This document shows positions 10,642-18,850 of a DNA stretch of 64,000 bases, piece by piece. This DNA comes from an uncultured Paracoccaceae bacterium (GTDB taxonomy: Bacteria > Pseudomonadota > Alphaproteobacteria > Rhodobacterales > Rhodobacteraceae). The stretch lies in contig CANMIX010000012.1 of the NCBI GenBank assembly GCA_947497985.1, positions 1-64,000 on the forward strand, read 5' to 3'. The translations under genes and the position numbers were made by a program. The first letter of the stretch is position 1. Each line of letters begins with the position of its first letter. Below the pieces are notes generated by a model, which had not been told where the DNA came from, did no database searches, and was given only the letters and a program-made list of their open reading frames with translations.

Positions 10642-10826
10642 GCTGAACCTGCCTTTTGTTGCTCGATGAAACAACGTTACCTCACGCAACCGTCAAAGCA
10701 CAATGGGGCGTGTAGGCGCAGATGCACTCCATTTGATAGGAAGAAACTGCAATACGCGGGCTTGGTTTGTCGCGCGGTTACATAGATTGACTTAACCACG
10801 CAGAGTGAACTAGGCAAATGATCAAC

Positions 10827-10903
10827 GGCCCCGTGGCTCAACTGGATAGAGCAGCCCCCTCCTAAGGGGCAGGTTGCAGGTTCGAATCCTGCCGGGGTCG
10901 CCA
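10827..10903 (+). tRNA. tRNA-Arg (anticodon CCT)
   Basis: A full 77-nt cloverleaf including CCA: acceptor GGCCCCG/CGGGGTC (one G-T), D stem GCTC/GAGC, anticodon stem GCCCC/GGGGC with loop CTCCTAA (anticodon CCT) and T arm GCAGG-TTCGAAT-CCTGC. Its 3' end is the attachment site of the island that follows. Confidence 0.97.
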
Positions 10904-10906
10904 ATT
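10889..10906. repeat. Island attachment site, tRNA-side copy
   Basis: CTGCCGGGGTCGCCAATT covers the last 15 nt of tRNA-Arg plus 3 nt and recurs exactly at 26949-26966. The repeat keeps the tRNA intact after integration, as usual for tyrosine-recombinase elements. Confidence 0.9.
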
Positions 10907-10954
10907 AGCTAATTTCACGATTTTTCCTCATATTTTACAGTAGGTTGCGCGGAT

Positions 10955-10988
10955 GTGTCCCGCTTTTGGGTAAGCGTGTCCCATTGTT
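10955..10988. repeat. Candidate integrase arm-type repeats, left end
   Basis: GTGTCCCG (10955-10962) and GTGTCCCA (10976-10983) lie between the attachment site and the integrase, the second running into CCCATTGTT (10980-10988). The same GTGTCCC and CCCATTGTT words recur in the same orientation near the other island end. Confidence 0.5.
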
Positions 10989-11991
10989 AGGCTACCCCTA
11001 CCAGCAACTTGACCATCCGTTCACGGTCAGCAGCGCGCGTGTAACGCTCTACCTCAGAAAGGCTCATATGCCCAGCCATCGCCGCAATCTGGTGTGTGGT
11101 CGCGTCATTTTCTGCCCAATAAATGCAGAAAGCTTTGCGAAGGCCATGAAGGCGAGAAGCTATGCCAGCTTCGCGTGCTGCGTCGCCAAACTCATTTCCT
11201 AGACTTGTTGCCTTAAAGGGCTTACCGGCATTGGTAAGAATAAAGGCGGGAGCAATATCTGGGGTCCGATTTATAGCGGCTCGAAGTTCAGCCGTAAGCG
11301 GCACACGCGCAACGATACCACTTTTCTGGCGCTCATAAACTAACAGGTCGCCCTTTATGTTCTTTCGGCCTAGCTTGGCTAGGTCAGTTCGAGCCGCACC
11401 AGTGTATAAGCCCAAATCAAAAATCAAGCGTTCCCGCGTGCCTACTGGCCAGCACTTTTGGAAGGCTGCAATGTCTTCAGCGTCGGCGACAGGAAAGCCT
11501 TTGATCTTGGGTTTATCTAACTCGATCCCGACTAGCGGATTTTTACGGATGAAGCCCAGGCGACGGAGGTGCTCAAAGACCGGCTTGAGCGCCTTGTACT
11601 CATTGACCGCGCCGTGCCCGCCCTTGGTATACAGGGCGCGTTCAACGACTTCACCTGTGATCGTCTTGACCGGGCGCGCGCCTTGCGTCTTTCGGTAACG
11701 CGCAAAGATCGCAGAGCGAGCCGCGCGTGTACCCTCTGCATAATTCGCCCAATCGGTATTACCTGAGATGTATAGGTCAAGGGCCCATGCAAATGTTCCC
11801 GTCTCTGGGGTCTCGGTATCCGGTGGCATTTCCTGCCAACGCGCGTGTTCGGCCGCCCACGCGGCCAAGACCTTCGGGTCAGACGGGTGCAGTCCATGGA
11901 CTCCTAGAGACCGTTCAGCATCGCCGCGACGATAAGTGTGGAACCAACGCCCTCGGCGCAATTTAGAACGTAGATAAGGCAGTTTTTTCAT
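10987..11991 (-). CDS. Tyrosine-type site-specific recombinase (island integrase)
   Basis: The 334-aa protein carries the phage-integrase catalytic set: Arg201 (in 'TGAARTDL'), Lys213, 'HGLR' at 282-285, 'GH' with His308, and the nucleophile Tyr317 ('EVERYTRAADR'). An N-terminal SAM-like DNA-binding domain precedes it. It lies 83 bp from tRNA-Arg and points toward it, the standard layout for an integrase using a tRNA 3' end. The ATG at 11991 is chosen because AGGAG lies 7 nt upstream and it overlaps the stop of the 63-aa gene (ATGA); a longer in-frame start at 12024 exists. It should catalyse integration and excision at the 18-bp repeats. Confidence 0.93.
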   Translation of the reverse strand: MKKLPYLRSKLRRGRWFHTYRRGDAERSLGVHGLHPSDPKVLAAWAAEHARWQEMPPDTETPETGTFAWALDLYISGNTDWANYAEGTRAARSAIFARYRKTQGARPVKTITGEVVERALYTKGGHGAVNEYKALKPVFEHLRRLGFIRKNPLVGIELDKPKIKGFPVADAEDIAAFQKCWPVGTRERLIFDLGLYTGAARTDLAKLGRKNIKGDLLVYERQKSGIVARVPLTAELRAAINRTPDIAPAFILTNAGKPFKATSLGNEFGDAAREAGIASRLHGLRKAFCIYWAENDATTHQIAAMAGHMSLSEVERYTRAADRERMVKLLVGVA

Positions 11992-12179
11992 GCCGCATCT
12001 CCTGAGAAGGGCTGGCCTTCCCACTTATGGTTTGCTTCGTCTCGATCAGGATAGTCAAAGACAACACCCTCGGGACCCACACCCTTGATACGCGCACCAG
12101 GGCACAGTTCACGAGCGACCCTGTATGCTTCTTTGATCTGGCGCTCTGTGGGCATAGAAGGGGATCGAGGACTCGGCAT
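11988..12179 (-). CDS. Small hypothetical protein coupled to the integrase
   Basis: A 63-aa basic-then-acidic protein (contains 'IKEAYRVARELCPGARIKGVGPEGVVFDY'). No family is recognised. Its stop overlaps the integrase start by 4 nt, so the two are translationally coupled. The N-terminal helix could bind DNA, but no helix-turn-helix is clear. An alternative ATG eight codons in is possible; no strong Shine-Dalgarno precedes either. By position it may take part in integration or excision; that is inference. Confidence 0.6.
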   Translation of the reverse strand: MPSPRSPSMPTERQIKEAYRVARELCPGARIKGVGPEGVVFDYPDRDEANHKWEGQPFSGDAA

Positions 12180-12261
12180 TAAAAGTTAAATCCAAACTTT
12201 GTCAGTTAACCAGTTTCCTGTCACATTGGGCGCGGACAGTTCATCGTTTTTCTGTTTGACC

Positions 12262-12474
12262 TTATCGTTGTGCAGTTTGTTGCATCGACGCGGCGTCTAT
12301 TCTCAGCAATGCATCGATATGAGCAGCGCTGAGCAACATCGCACGCCCCAGGGAGTAGAACTGCCCATGTTCTCTAGCTTTTGTACGCAAAGCCCTGGCA
12401 GAGATTGTTGCACCGGTCTTACTTAATTTTTTGCACCATTCTTCTGGTGTCAGCGCATCTTCAAAATCATTCAC
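12262..12474 (-). CDS. Small HTH protein, candidate excisionase
   Basis: This 70-aa protein ('LTPEEWCKKLSKTGATISARALRTKAREHGQFYSLGRAMLLSAAHIDALL') has the layout of small MerR/AlpA-like DNA-binding proteins: a helix-turn-helix, then a wing with 'G..Y..GRAMLL'. Such proteins next to tyrosine integrases often act as directionality factors. It lies 82 bp upstream of the small gene coupled to the integrase, same strand. GGGAG is present about 12 nt before the ATG. Function is inferred from size, fold pattern and position. Confidence 0.6.
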   Translation of the reverse strand: MNDFEDALTPEEWCKKLSKTGATISARALRTKAREHGQFYSLGRAMLLSAAHIDALLRIDAASMQQTAQR

Positions 12475-12605
12475 GAGCTTGCACTCCCAACTGCGGATAA
12501 CTGCAAGTTATTGCATGTTTTTGTCGGCTATCTACCTTTCATTTTCGGATTTTGATGTTAGGATCTTCGTGGGAACAAATGTTCTCAAGTAACCCTAGAA
12601 AGCTC

Positions 12606-13238
12606 ATGGACCGAAACCAATTCTTAGAAAAATTCAATAGTGAGGCTAGGCGCGAGCGTAGTCCACAGCATCGCGCCGCCCTAATCAAAGGGGCTGACAA
12701 ACGCACAAACGAGAGTATTGAGCAAAGAGAACGTCTAATACGCAAGCGAAAGCTCCACGCCAGTAGAAAGAACTTGAGTTTTGCTCAAGGCCTGAAAACT
12801 TGTCGCAAATTGCGAGACATGACTCGAAGCGAATTTGCAGACGCAATAGGCGTTACAAGGCGAGCACTGTACAACTACGAAACTGGGCAACGCAGCGTAC
12901 CAGGAGATCTTATCGAAAAAATTGCGAAAGAAGGTGACTTAGATCTTCACGAGGTCTTTGGAACTACTTTCGAAAGAGCTCCAGTTGAACGGCGTAGATC
13001 AGATGCCGCTCTTGCTATCCGACTCTACGTGAGCCTGAAGCAACATTTCTCTACAGCTGACGATTCTGTGGTCTCGCACATCATGGCTGAGGATGCTGAC
13101 ATCCAACGCGAAGCAGCTGAAGCTGCAGCAAAATGGCCGGCTAACATTAAAATCACTGAGAAGAGCATCTCTAACGTCACCAGACGTCTGGCGGAACAAT
13201 TGGCTGACGACTACGCCCTGGCGGGTTTGGCTGACTAG
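12606..13238 (+). CDS. XRE-family transcriptional regulator of the island
   Basis: The 210-aa protein has a basic N-terminal helix, then an XRE helix-turn-helix at about residues 64-105 ('TRSEFADAIGVTRRALYNYETGQRSVPGDL') and a helical C-terminus without a recognised domain. It is divergent from the excisionase/integrase genes, so it may repress them, as CI-type regulators do. The ATG at 12606 is the most likely start; in-frame starts at 12552, 12555 and 12579 cannot be excluded, as no strong ribosome site decides. AT-rich DNA of about 130 bp lies between it and the divergent gene. Confidence 0.75.
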   Translation: MDRNQFLEKFNSEARRERSPQHRAALIKGADKRTNESIEQRERLIRKRKLHASRKNLSFAQGLKTCRKLRDMTRSEFADAIGVTRRALYNYETGQRSVPGDLIEKIAKEGDLDLHEVFGTTFERAPVERRRSDAALAIRLYVSLKQHFSTADDSVVSHIMAEDADIQREAAEAAAKWPANIKITEKSISNVTRRLAEQLADDYALAGLAD

Positions 13239-13335
13239 TAGCGTAAAAAATGCACCTCTGGCGCAACCGGAGCGCCTCAATGACCCCAAAAATGACCATC
13301 TTTGAGTTTGAGGATCGGCTATCAATTGGGCGATG

Positions 13336-13371
13336 TTGACTTTTTCGTTTCACAGAATTATATTCTGAAAC
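13336..13371 (+). promoter_or_regulatory. Sigma70-type promoter with overlapping palindromic operator
   Basis: TTGACT (13336-13341) and TATATT (13359-13364) are separated by exactly 17 nt. The -10 lies inside the inverted repeat GTTTC-a-CAGAAT-tat-ATTCTG-AAAC (13347-13371). The ATG of the three-gene operon follows at 13386. This layout suggests autorepression by the operon's Xre protein. Confidence 0.75.
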
Positions 13372-13385
13372 AGAAAGGTTGCATC

Positions 13386-14735
13386 ATGAGCGTCATAGCA
13401 TTTCCAAAGCAAACTTCCGTTTTTCAGCCCGTTGCTCACTACATTCGCCTGGGAGAAACGAGTTACCGCAAGGTGGCTGACCTAGCGGCTGCAGGGGTGA
13501 TCAAGAGCAAGCGTTTTGTGATTGATGGATCAAAAATTGGATTTCAGAAAGACATCATCCAAATGCTGCAGGGGCTTGGTGCGGAGATCCTACTTGATCC
13601 ACGCATCATTGAGCTCTCCGCACGGAGAAAATGCGCAGGGCTGGCAGCGAGTGCACCATGGGCGTCTGAGACCCGTGGCGTGCCGCTTGCGCCAGATGTG
13701 TTTCGGGGTGGACACCCAGCCGATATCTATGGGGCGATTGCACGATGTGCCGTTGAACATGGTGTAAGTGCCGTGCTTTCGCCATCGCACTATCTTGCTG
13801 ATCCCGGTTTTGATGGCTGGCAAGCCGTTGATCATGAAGCCTGTTTGCTGTTGCGTCGCGCGCTTGATGCAGAAGGTGGTAAATCAATCGCGATAGACTA
13901 CCTAATGGCCGCGCGGCTGACAGACTTCATGGATGAGGGCTTCCAATCGAAGATGATGCCGAACCTATCGGACCTGCCTTATGACAATCTGTGGGTGCGG
14001 GCTTCGATGTCCAAAGCTCTTGGGCCGCTGAACGCGCAGCGTCTCGTGCGCACTCTTTCGCGTTGGCACAATATTGGGAAGCCGATTGTGATGGATTATA
14101 TGGGCGGTTTGTCCGCCGAGTCTTTGGCGGCCATGAATGTTGTTTCGGGCATTGCACACGGGTTCGGAGAACAAACGTCCTTTACGACCAGTAAATGGGC
14201 GGAACCACCTGAAGAACGCGACAAGGACAAACGCGGAGGGCGTGCGACGCGCATTGGTGTGTCGTCGCTTGGGTGCACATTCACCAGCGCTGAACTGGAC
14301 GTGCTGATGTCGGCACACGGCGCGAAATCAGCCTTGCTTCCCAATGACCGGACGGTGTTGCCAAACGGTGTGGAAGACATTCGCCGCGACCCGCGCAGGT
14401 TCAATGTCTACGATGCACAGCGCCGCATGGAAGAGATCAACGCCATTCCGACAGCCAATCGGCCGGATCACTTTGCCGACAAGCGCATGCGCGAGGTTGT
14501 TGCCACGGCGAACAAGGCAGCCAAGCTGAATCCAAAAGCCGAGATTGCCAAGGCCAAAAACGTCGATCTGGCGAAGCTGCGCTCGCGGCTCGTCAAGTTC
14601 AGCACGCAATCAGAAAAACTCAGGGGGACATATGAAAATCTTGCACAAGAACGTACGGAACAGGGGGCGACTGTGAGAGCGATCGGCGATTTACGTCGGA
14701 GCACTCCACTCAACCAGACTGGAACGGAGCGATGA
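13386..14735 (+). CDS. Unrecognised 449-aa protein heading an Xre-RES operon
   Basis: No family was recognised with confidence. The first about 320 residues alternate strands and helices in a way that suggests an alpha/beta barrel ('VVLDP'-like 'AEILLDPRIIELSARRKC', 'SAVLSPSHYLADPGF', 'PIVMDYMGGLSAESLAAMN'); the spacing loosely recalls tRNA-guanine transglycosylase-type barrels, a weak impression only. The last 120 residues are charged and coiled. The ATG at 13386 has AGAAAGG 8 nt upstream. Its stop overlaps the start of the Xre antitoxin gene (ATGA), and all three genes share one promoter with a palindromic operator, so it is probably part of the toxin-antitoxin unit rather than a passenger. 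Confidence 0.75.
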   Translation: MSVIAFPKQTSVFQPVAHYIRLGETSYRKVADLAAAGVIKSKRFVIDGSKIGFQKDIIQMLQGLGAEILLDPRIIELSARRKCAGLAASAPWASETRGVPLAPDVFRGGHPADIYGAIARCAVEHGVSAVLSPSHYLADPGFDGWQAVDHEACLLLRRALDAEGGKSIAIDYLMAARLTDFMDEGFQSKMMPNLSDLPYDNLWVRASMSKALGPLNAQRLVRTLSRWHNIGKPIVMDYMGGLSAESLAAMNVVSGIAHGFGEQTSFTTSKWAEPPEERDKDKRGGRATRIGVSSLGCTFTSAELDVLMSAHGAKSALLPNDRTVLPNGVEDIRRDPRRFNVYDAQRRMEEINAIPTANRPDHFADKRMREVVATANKAAKLNPKAEIAKAKNVDLAKLRSRLVKFSTQSEKLRGTYENLAQERTEQGATVRAIGDLRRSTPLNQTGTER

Positions 14736-15073
14736 CCTCAACAGCAATTGCAAGGAGCATTTCGGATCTTGAATCTATCGGTGGCTTGAACGGAACAGAC
14801 ATTGCCAATGTGACGGATGTCTCCAAGGCCACGGTTTCACGTTGGCGCAATGGGACCAAGCGTCCTCAGCCAAATAGTGAACGGGTTCTGTCTGACCTCA
14901 TTTACGTCGTAAAAAGGCTCGAAGACTACTACTCCAATGACGAAATTCGTCTTTGGCTTTATGCTCGCCATCCGCAGCTCGAAGGGCAGCGGGCCATTGA
15001 TTTGATCCATGATGGTGAGGTGGTGGAAATCTTCCGCGTGCTCGATCGTCTGGACGCTGACGGATATCTGTAA
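14732..15073 (+). CDS. Xre/MbcA/ParS-type antitoxin
   Basis: The 113-aa protein has an N-terminal helix-turn-helix ('GTDIANVTDVSKATVSRWRNG') and a C-terminal DUF2384-like toxin-binding domain ('IRLWLYARHPQLEGQRAIDLI...VLDRLDADGYL'). This is the antitoxin of Xre-RES systems, which neutralises the toxin and normally represses the operon. It overlaps the upstream gene by 4 nt and ends 3 nt before the RES toxin. The palindrome at 13347 is its likely operator. Confidence 0.88.
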   Translation: MTSTAIARSISDLESIGGLNGTDIANVTDVSKATVSRWRNGTKRPQPNSERVLSDLIYVVKRLEDYYSNDEIRLWLYARHPQLEGQRAIDLIHDGEVVEIFRVLDRLDADGYL

Positions 15074-15076
15074 CAT

Positions 15077-15649
15077 ATGATCGAAGGTCCCAGAGATCAC
15101 ACGCTCATCGATGCTCTGGAAGGACTAGCGACCCAGGCATATGAAGGACGCCTCTGGCGCGTAACGCGCGATGGGCGGGATCCAACCCTCTTTTTTGCCG
15201 GCGGCAACCGGTGGGATGACGGCACATTCGAGGTGCTCTACACCTCATTGAGCCGGGAAGGCGCGCTTGCTGAAATGCACTTCCATGTCGCGCGCGGGCA
15301 ACCGATTGCGCCATCGAAGATCAAGTATCGATTGCATGAGTTGCAAGTGAAGATCGATGGCGTTCTCGACCTGACGGACAAGTCTTTCCTAGCCGGTCTC
15401 GGGATCGATCCGGCGACATATGGAAAGCTGCCTTACCTTAAACGGGAAGGGGAGTATGAAGCGTGTCAGAAAATCGGTGAAGCTGCGCATTTCCTCGGCT
15501 CAGATGACGAGGACGATCCTTCGGCGCTTCTGGTGCCAAATGCGCGGCATGACGGCCATAATAACATGGTGATCTTCGGCGACTATGTCAGTTTTGAAGC
15601 CATTGAGCATGTGAAAGATCACGGTGTGATTGACTGGTCAAAGATCTAG
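15077..15649 (+). CDS. RES-domain toxin (NAD+-degrading)
   Basis: The 190-aa protein shows the RES domain: Arg28 in 'RLWRVTRD', Tyr55 in 'LYTSLSREGALAE' with Glu66, and the C-terminal 'LLVPNARHDGHNNMVIF'. RES toxins degrade NAD+ and stop growth. In most members the residue after 'VP' is the conserved Ser of the Arg-Glu-Ser trio; here it is Asn155, so activity should be checked. Translation is probably coupled to the antitoxin gene, as no Shine-Dalgarno stands before the ATG. Confidence 0.88.
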   Translation: MIEGPRDHTLIDALEGLATQAYEGRLWRVTRDGRDPTLFFAGGNRWDDGTFEVLYTSLSREGALAEMHFHVARGQPIAPSKIKYRLHELQVKIDGVLDLTDKSFLAGLGIDPATYGKLPYLKREGEYEACQKIGEAAHFLGSDDEDDPSALLVPNARHDGHNNMVIFGDYVSFEAIEHVKDHGVIDWSKI

Positions 15650-15663
15650 TTGAATTCGCGACC

Positions 15664-15684
15664 AGCGCATCATTTTTGCGCTTT
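15664..15684 (+). terminator. Weak hairpin after the RES gene
   Basis: AGCGCA (15664-15669) pairs with TGCGCT (15677-15682) around a T-rich loop. No long T-tract follows, so termination would be weak. Confidence 0.4.
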
Positions 15685-15856
15685 GGGGTTGAAGGCCGCT
15701 CAAACGGTTCTTATTCTTGGGTTATGGCTGACGCCCCAGCCTCCCCCCTCCGTTGGGAAAGTATTCAGCATGCAGGGTATGAAATAGAGCTTTTTCTGTT
15801 CGAGCGCTCACATAAGGAGGGATTGTGAATTTTTGCTCGCAATAGGAGAAACTCAG

Positions 15857-16324
15857 ATGAACCTATCTGCACCGATCAATGAACTGAAACGCAAAGCAAA
15901 ACTGCTGCGTCGTTCCGAGGGTATTCCACTCAACCAAGCTTATGCGCGTATCGCCAAAGACGAAGGCTATGCGAGCTGGGGCCTATTGATCCGGGACTAT
16001 GAAGCACAAAAACCAAAGCCTACTGTGCAACCTCGAACGGGCTATCAGATCACCTCTCTGCCGGTTGATGACGCCTATCGTAAAGAGGCGATTGAGCTCG
16101 CAGAAAGCACGTTCGAAATGGTGATGCGTCGCATTGAACCGGACAATCCCAAACGGACCCGTGTGCTTTGGAACGCTGAAAACTATGTCGACAATCATCA
16201 CTTAAGCGCAGACATGCTCCCGATAGACAGTGAATATGCGCTGTCTCTGATCGAAGCGTTTCTTGTTCACCATGTGATCAACCTGGCTGTTCAGGCTGAT
16301 GGTATGGCTGCCGAGGAAAATTAA
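15857..16324 (+). CDS. Hypothetical protein with 'LKRKAKLLRRSEGI' N-terminal motif
   Basis: A 155-aa protein. Its N-terminus ('INELKRKAKLLRRSEGIPLNQAYARIAKDEGYASWGLL') is a two-helix motif that occurs at the start of various plasmid- and island-borne proteins of Proteobacteria; the rest is not recognised. AGGAG lies 8 nt before the ATG at 15857. A second strong site, AAGGAGGG at 15814-15821, precedes a possible six-codon GTG leader (15825-15845) and an in-frame TTG at 15833, so a longer product is possible. It is followed by a terminator, so it forms its own unit. Confidence 0.65.
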   Translation: MNLSAPINELKRKAKLLRRSEGIPLNQAYARIAKDEGYASWGLLIRDYEAQKPKPTVQPRTGYQITSLPVDDAYRKEAIELAESTFEMVMRRIEPDNPKRTRVLWNAENYVDNHHLSADMLPIDSEYALSLIEAFLVHHVINLAVQADGMAAEEN

Positions 16325-16330
16325 AAGACC

Positions 16331-16365
16331 ATGGGGTGAGCGTTTGGTTCACCCCATATTTATTG
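16331..16365 (+). terminator. Terminator after the 155-aa hypothetical gene
   Basis: ATGGGGTGA (16331-16339) pairs exactly with TCACCCCAT (16349-16357) and is followed by ATTTATT, a modest T-rich tail. Confidence 0.7.
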
Positions 16366-16497
16366 TGAAAATTTGAATGGGCAGTGACTAATTGCAGAGA
16401 CCGTCTGGCCTTTTCAGGCAGCGCCCTCGGGACGCAGTTCACTGGACTCGAAGTAAGCTGCGTAGTCTCCAGCATTCATATTGAAAGGGCAAATCCG

Positions 16498-17250
16498 ATG
16501 CACAAAATCACGTTTTTTGCGAACAAGGGAGGTTCAGGACGAACCACCTCCACGATGGCACTTGCGTCAGGATTTCTCGCACAAGGTAAGCGGGTTGCGG
16601 TGCTAGACTGTAGTGACCTTGCTGGGTATGCGGAGTCACCCCTTCGCGCTTGGTTAAAGCAAATGGAAACAAGTAGGTTATCCAAACCGGAACTAAACCT
16701 GATAGAAAGTCAAACCCGCGAAGAGGTCGAAGATGCGGTAGCCGCTGCCCAAACTTCCGGTGTTGAGGTCTTGTTAATTGATACGCCTGCACGGATCTAC
16801 GAGCCCCAAGCCGTAGCTTTAAATTTTGCCGATTTGGTTATCGCTCCCGCCATCGGGCCGCTCGACAGTAAGCGCATTTCAGCAGGTATCAGCGAACACC
16901 TAGACGAAATCGAAAAAGTGCTCGGCTTAGTAATCTGTTTTGAGAGCAATTCGCCCCAAGCAGCTAAGACACGTCAAAATTTCGGCTACAATTCTGTGCT
17001 CAAATCTGAGCTCCCTTGGGCCGAGGTGCTATCTGAACAGATGTTGAATGGCGACATTGCTCACTTCGTCGCCAAGCTGGCTCGCCAGCCTGGCGAACCG
17101 GGCTTTGCTCGTTTCCGCCAAGCACAATTGGCATGGACTGCTGTGCAACGCTTGACCTTTGAGATCGAGTGGGCGCTCAATGGCCGGCGGTTGGAGCAGT
17201 TTATTGATAGCCACCACCAATCCTTCTGCGGAAGAAAGTCTGTGGCGTGA
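16498..17250 (+). CDS. ParA/MinD-type ATPase
   Basis: The 250-aa protein begins with a deviant Walker A (Lys10-Thr17, 'KGGSGRTT'), has 'RVAVLDCSD' as the A' region and 'VEVLLIDTPAR' as Walker B. ParA ATPases position plasmids, chromosomes or complexes on the nucleoid. No ParB-like gene follows, and the only plasmid-type partner in the island is the RepC-like initiator 9 kb away, so the partner is unknown. GAAAGG lies about 9 nt before the ATG at 16498. The protein could stabilise the excised circular form of the island; that is inference. Confidence 0.85.
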   Translation: MHKITFFANKGGSGRTTSTMALASGFLAQGKRVAVLDCSDLAGYAESPLRAWLKQMETSRLSKPELNLIESQTREEVEDAVAAAQTSGVEVLLIDTPARIYEPQAVALNFADLVIAPAIGPLDSKRISAGISEHLDEIEKVLGLVICFESNSPQAAKTRQNFGYNSVLKSELPWAEVLSEQMLNGDIAHFVAKLARQPGEPGFARFRQAQLAWTAVQRLTFEIEWALNGRRLEQFIDSHHQSFCGRKSVA

Positions 17251-17622
17251 GTGTCAACCTCTTACCGCTTTCAGGTGACACAGTTTGGATTCTTTTCGCC
17301 TCTCTCACATGGGGCGCGAGTGCTCTCCACGAGCCCCTCACCAAATAAGAAGCGCAACAAAACTTTCTATGATCTCGTCAGCCGAAATTACCGTAGTCAG
17401 CCCGATACTAGATACCGGCAGTAGGCACAGCGAGCGCTTGATACCAACTTAAATCAAGCGGTTCTGCCAATAAGGTGGCGTCCACGAAAGCGACAAAAAC
17501 TAACGCAAAAACTTGTGATCATGCTGCTTGTATCTGCCCGTACTTGTGCCACCATATGGAGAAGCTTGCCACGGATAGCTACTGAGCAGAAACAGAAATC
17601 AGCATTTGGACAAAATCGTGTA
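17251..17622. other. Gene-free gap upstream of the retron operon
   Basis: No convincing gene in 372 bp. GGGGCGCGAG (17311-17320) can pair imperfectly with GAGCCCC (17331-17337), a possible terminator for the ParA-like gene. The retron promoter should lie here, but no clear -35/-10 pair was found. Confidence 0.5.
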
Positions 17623-18129
17623 ATGTCATTTGAGAGAGAAATTCATGCAGTAGGACATCATCTACAGACGCATGTGCATGGTCTAGCTGAAGGGCAGAAA
17701 GACGCGTATGCCCGATCTGCCTTCAATCGGTATTACTATAGTGTTTTTCTCAAATCTCGCGAACTCTTTAGGGCCCTAAACCCCGCGTGGTCTAAATTGC
17801 CCCATGCCGATTATCCCCTCATTTTAAGAGGAGATGTTAGAAAGCAACTGAAAAAGGGCTGGACACGGGCGCGCAAAGGTGGAGATGGGCAACTCATGAG
17901 AGATGCGGAAGCTGCGCTGAGGGCCGTCGAGGCACTAAGTGGTCTACTTGAAAAAGCTTACGCAATTCGGGTCGTCGCAGACTACGAGCCGGAAGAAGTG
18001 GTTGATTTCAGCGGTGGCGATAGATTTTCATTGAAAGAGGTCGAGATTACGTCTGCCCACGCTTGGCGATCCCAATGCGACACATTTTGTTCGGAAATAC
18101 ACTCGGTATGGATTCAAGTGAATGTTTGA
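17623..18129 (+). CDS. HEPN-like protein, candidate retron effector
   Basis: The 168-aa helical protein has 'RSAFNRYYYSVFLKSRELF' (residues 31-49), His61 in a following loop and 'IRVVADYEPEEVV' (from residue 115). This spacing matches HEPN-superfamily proteins (consensus 'SA..R.YYa.F' and 'R..ADY'). HEPN proteins are often RNases or partners of nucleotidyltransferases in toxin and defence systems; the classical R-x4-6-H motif is not obvious. It overlaps the winged-helix gene by 8 nt and lies upstream of the msr-msd RNA and reverse transcriptase in the same orientation, so it is the likely toxic arm of the retron. The start at 17623 is inferred (17515 also open); no clear ribosome site. Confidence 0.65.
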   Translation: MSFEREIHAVGHHLQTHVHGLAEGQKDAYARSAFNRYYYSVFLKSRELFRALNPAWSKLPHADYPLILRGDVRKQLKKGWTRARKGGDGQLMRDAEAALRAVEALSGLLEKAYAIRVVADYEPEEVVDFSGGDRFSLKEVEITSAHAWRSQCDTFCSEIHSVWIQVNV

Positions 18130-18841
18130 AGTTAGTGAATTGAAATCACTGGCAGCAGAAAGCAGCCTCATTCTTATTGGTGAACCTGTGGATGATCCAG
18201 ACGTGAACGGAGGGTCCATTGTCTTCGTCAAGGCGACTGGGCAAGAGCCTGCTTCGGTGCCTGGGTTGATCGCAAAATTCTCGAAGAAACTGAATGAAAA
18301 AGGTTGGCCCGTCAAAATTGTTGGTCCAAATCAAGGCGAGAAACAGATAGGAACTTTTGTCGGCGCTGCAATCAAGGCGCGCCTGCCTGACATCGAGCTA
18401 GACCTTACTGTAGCTGCAGGATTGGGCAAAATAGCTATCTGGGTTGATCTACCTTTGGAGCCCAGTGCCGAAGAGAAAACGGAGATCAACAGTGTGATTC
18501 AAAACTTCCTGAGTCAACTCGGGTTCAAGGATCAAATAGTCAGGTTTAAGACAGAAAAAAACTACCCATCACCGACCGCGTGTCTACGTGTGTTACGTCG
18601 AAACGCACCTTGCAGCCCTGAGACACTTACCCAACTTCTGCAGCTACCGGGCTTCGATCCAATGACGGTGAACGAGGTTCGCCGACTCCTAGATACCGCA
18701 CGGCGGAAAGGACAGGTCATACGGAGAGGTGACGGGAAATATATAATGTCTTTGCAAGGCCTTATGAACCTTGGAAGTAGCCGAGATCGGTTTAGCCCCG
18801 ACATTTCTCGAGCTCTTGCGTTGCGACGCCTCGGCGCCTAG
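18122..18841 (+). CDS. Winged-helix accessory protein of the retron
   Basis: The 239-aa protein has an unrecognised N-terminal alpha/beta region (residues 1-150) and a C-terminal winged-helix-like domain at about 155-210 ('PETLTQLLQL..MTVNEVRRLLDTARRKGQVIRRGDGKYIMS'). DNA-binding winged-helix proteins accompany several retron types together with an enzymatic effector. It overlaps the HEPN-like gene by 8 nt, and its stop is only 9 nt before the a1 repeat of the retron RNA. It may sense the msDNA or hold the effector inactive; this is inference from context. Confidence 0.7.
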   Translation: MFEVSELKSLAAESSLILIGEPVDDPDVNGGSIVFVKATGQEPASVPGLIAKFSKKLNEKGWPVKIVGPNQGEKQIGTFVGAAIKARLPDIELDLTVAAGLGKIAIWVDLPLEPSAEEKTEINSVIQNFLSQLGFKDQIVRFKTEKNYPSPTACLRVLRRNAPCSPETLTQLLQLPGFDPMTVNEVRRLLDTARRKGQVIRRGDGKYIMSLQGLMNLGSSRDRFSPDISRALALRRLGA

Positions 18842-18850
18842 ATTTGTGTC

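Noticed and set aside
10677-10904. Minus-strand 75-aa frame ending in 'ATPAGFEPATCPLGGG...'
   Set aside because: It is the antisense of tRNA-Arg, a well-known false gene pattern.
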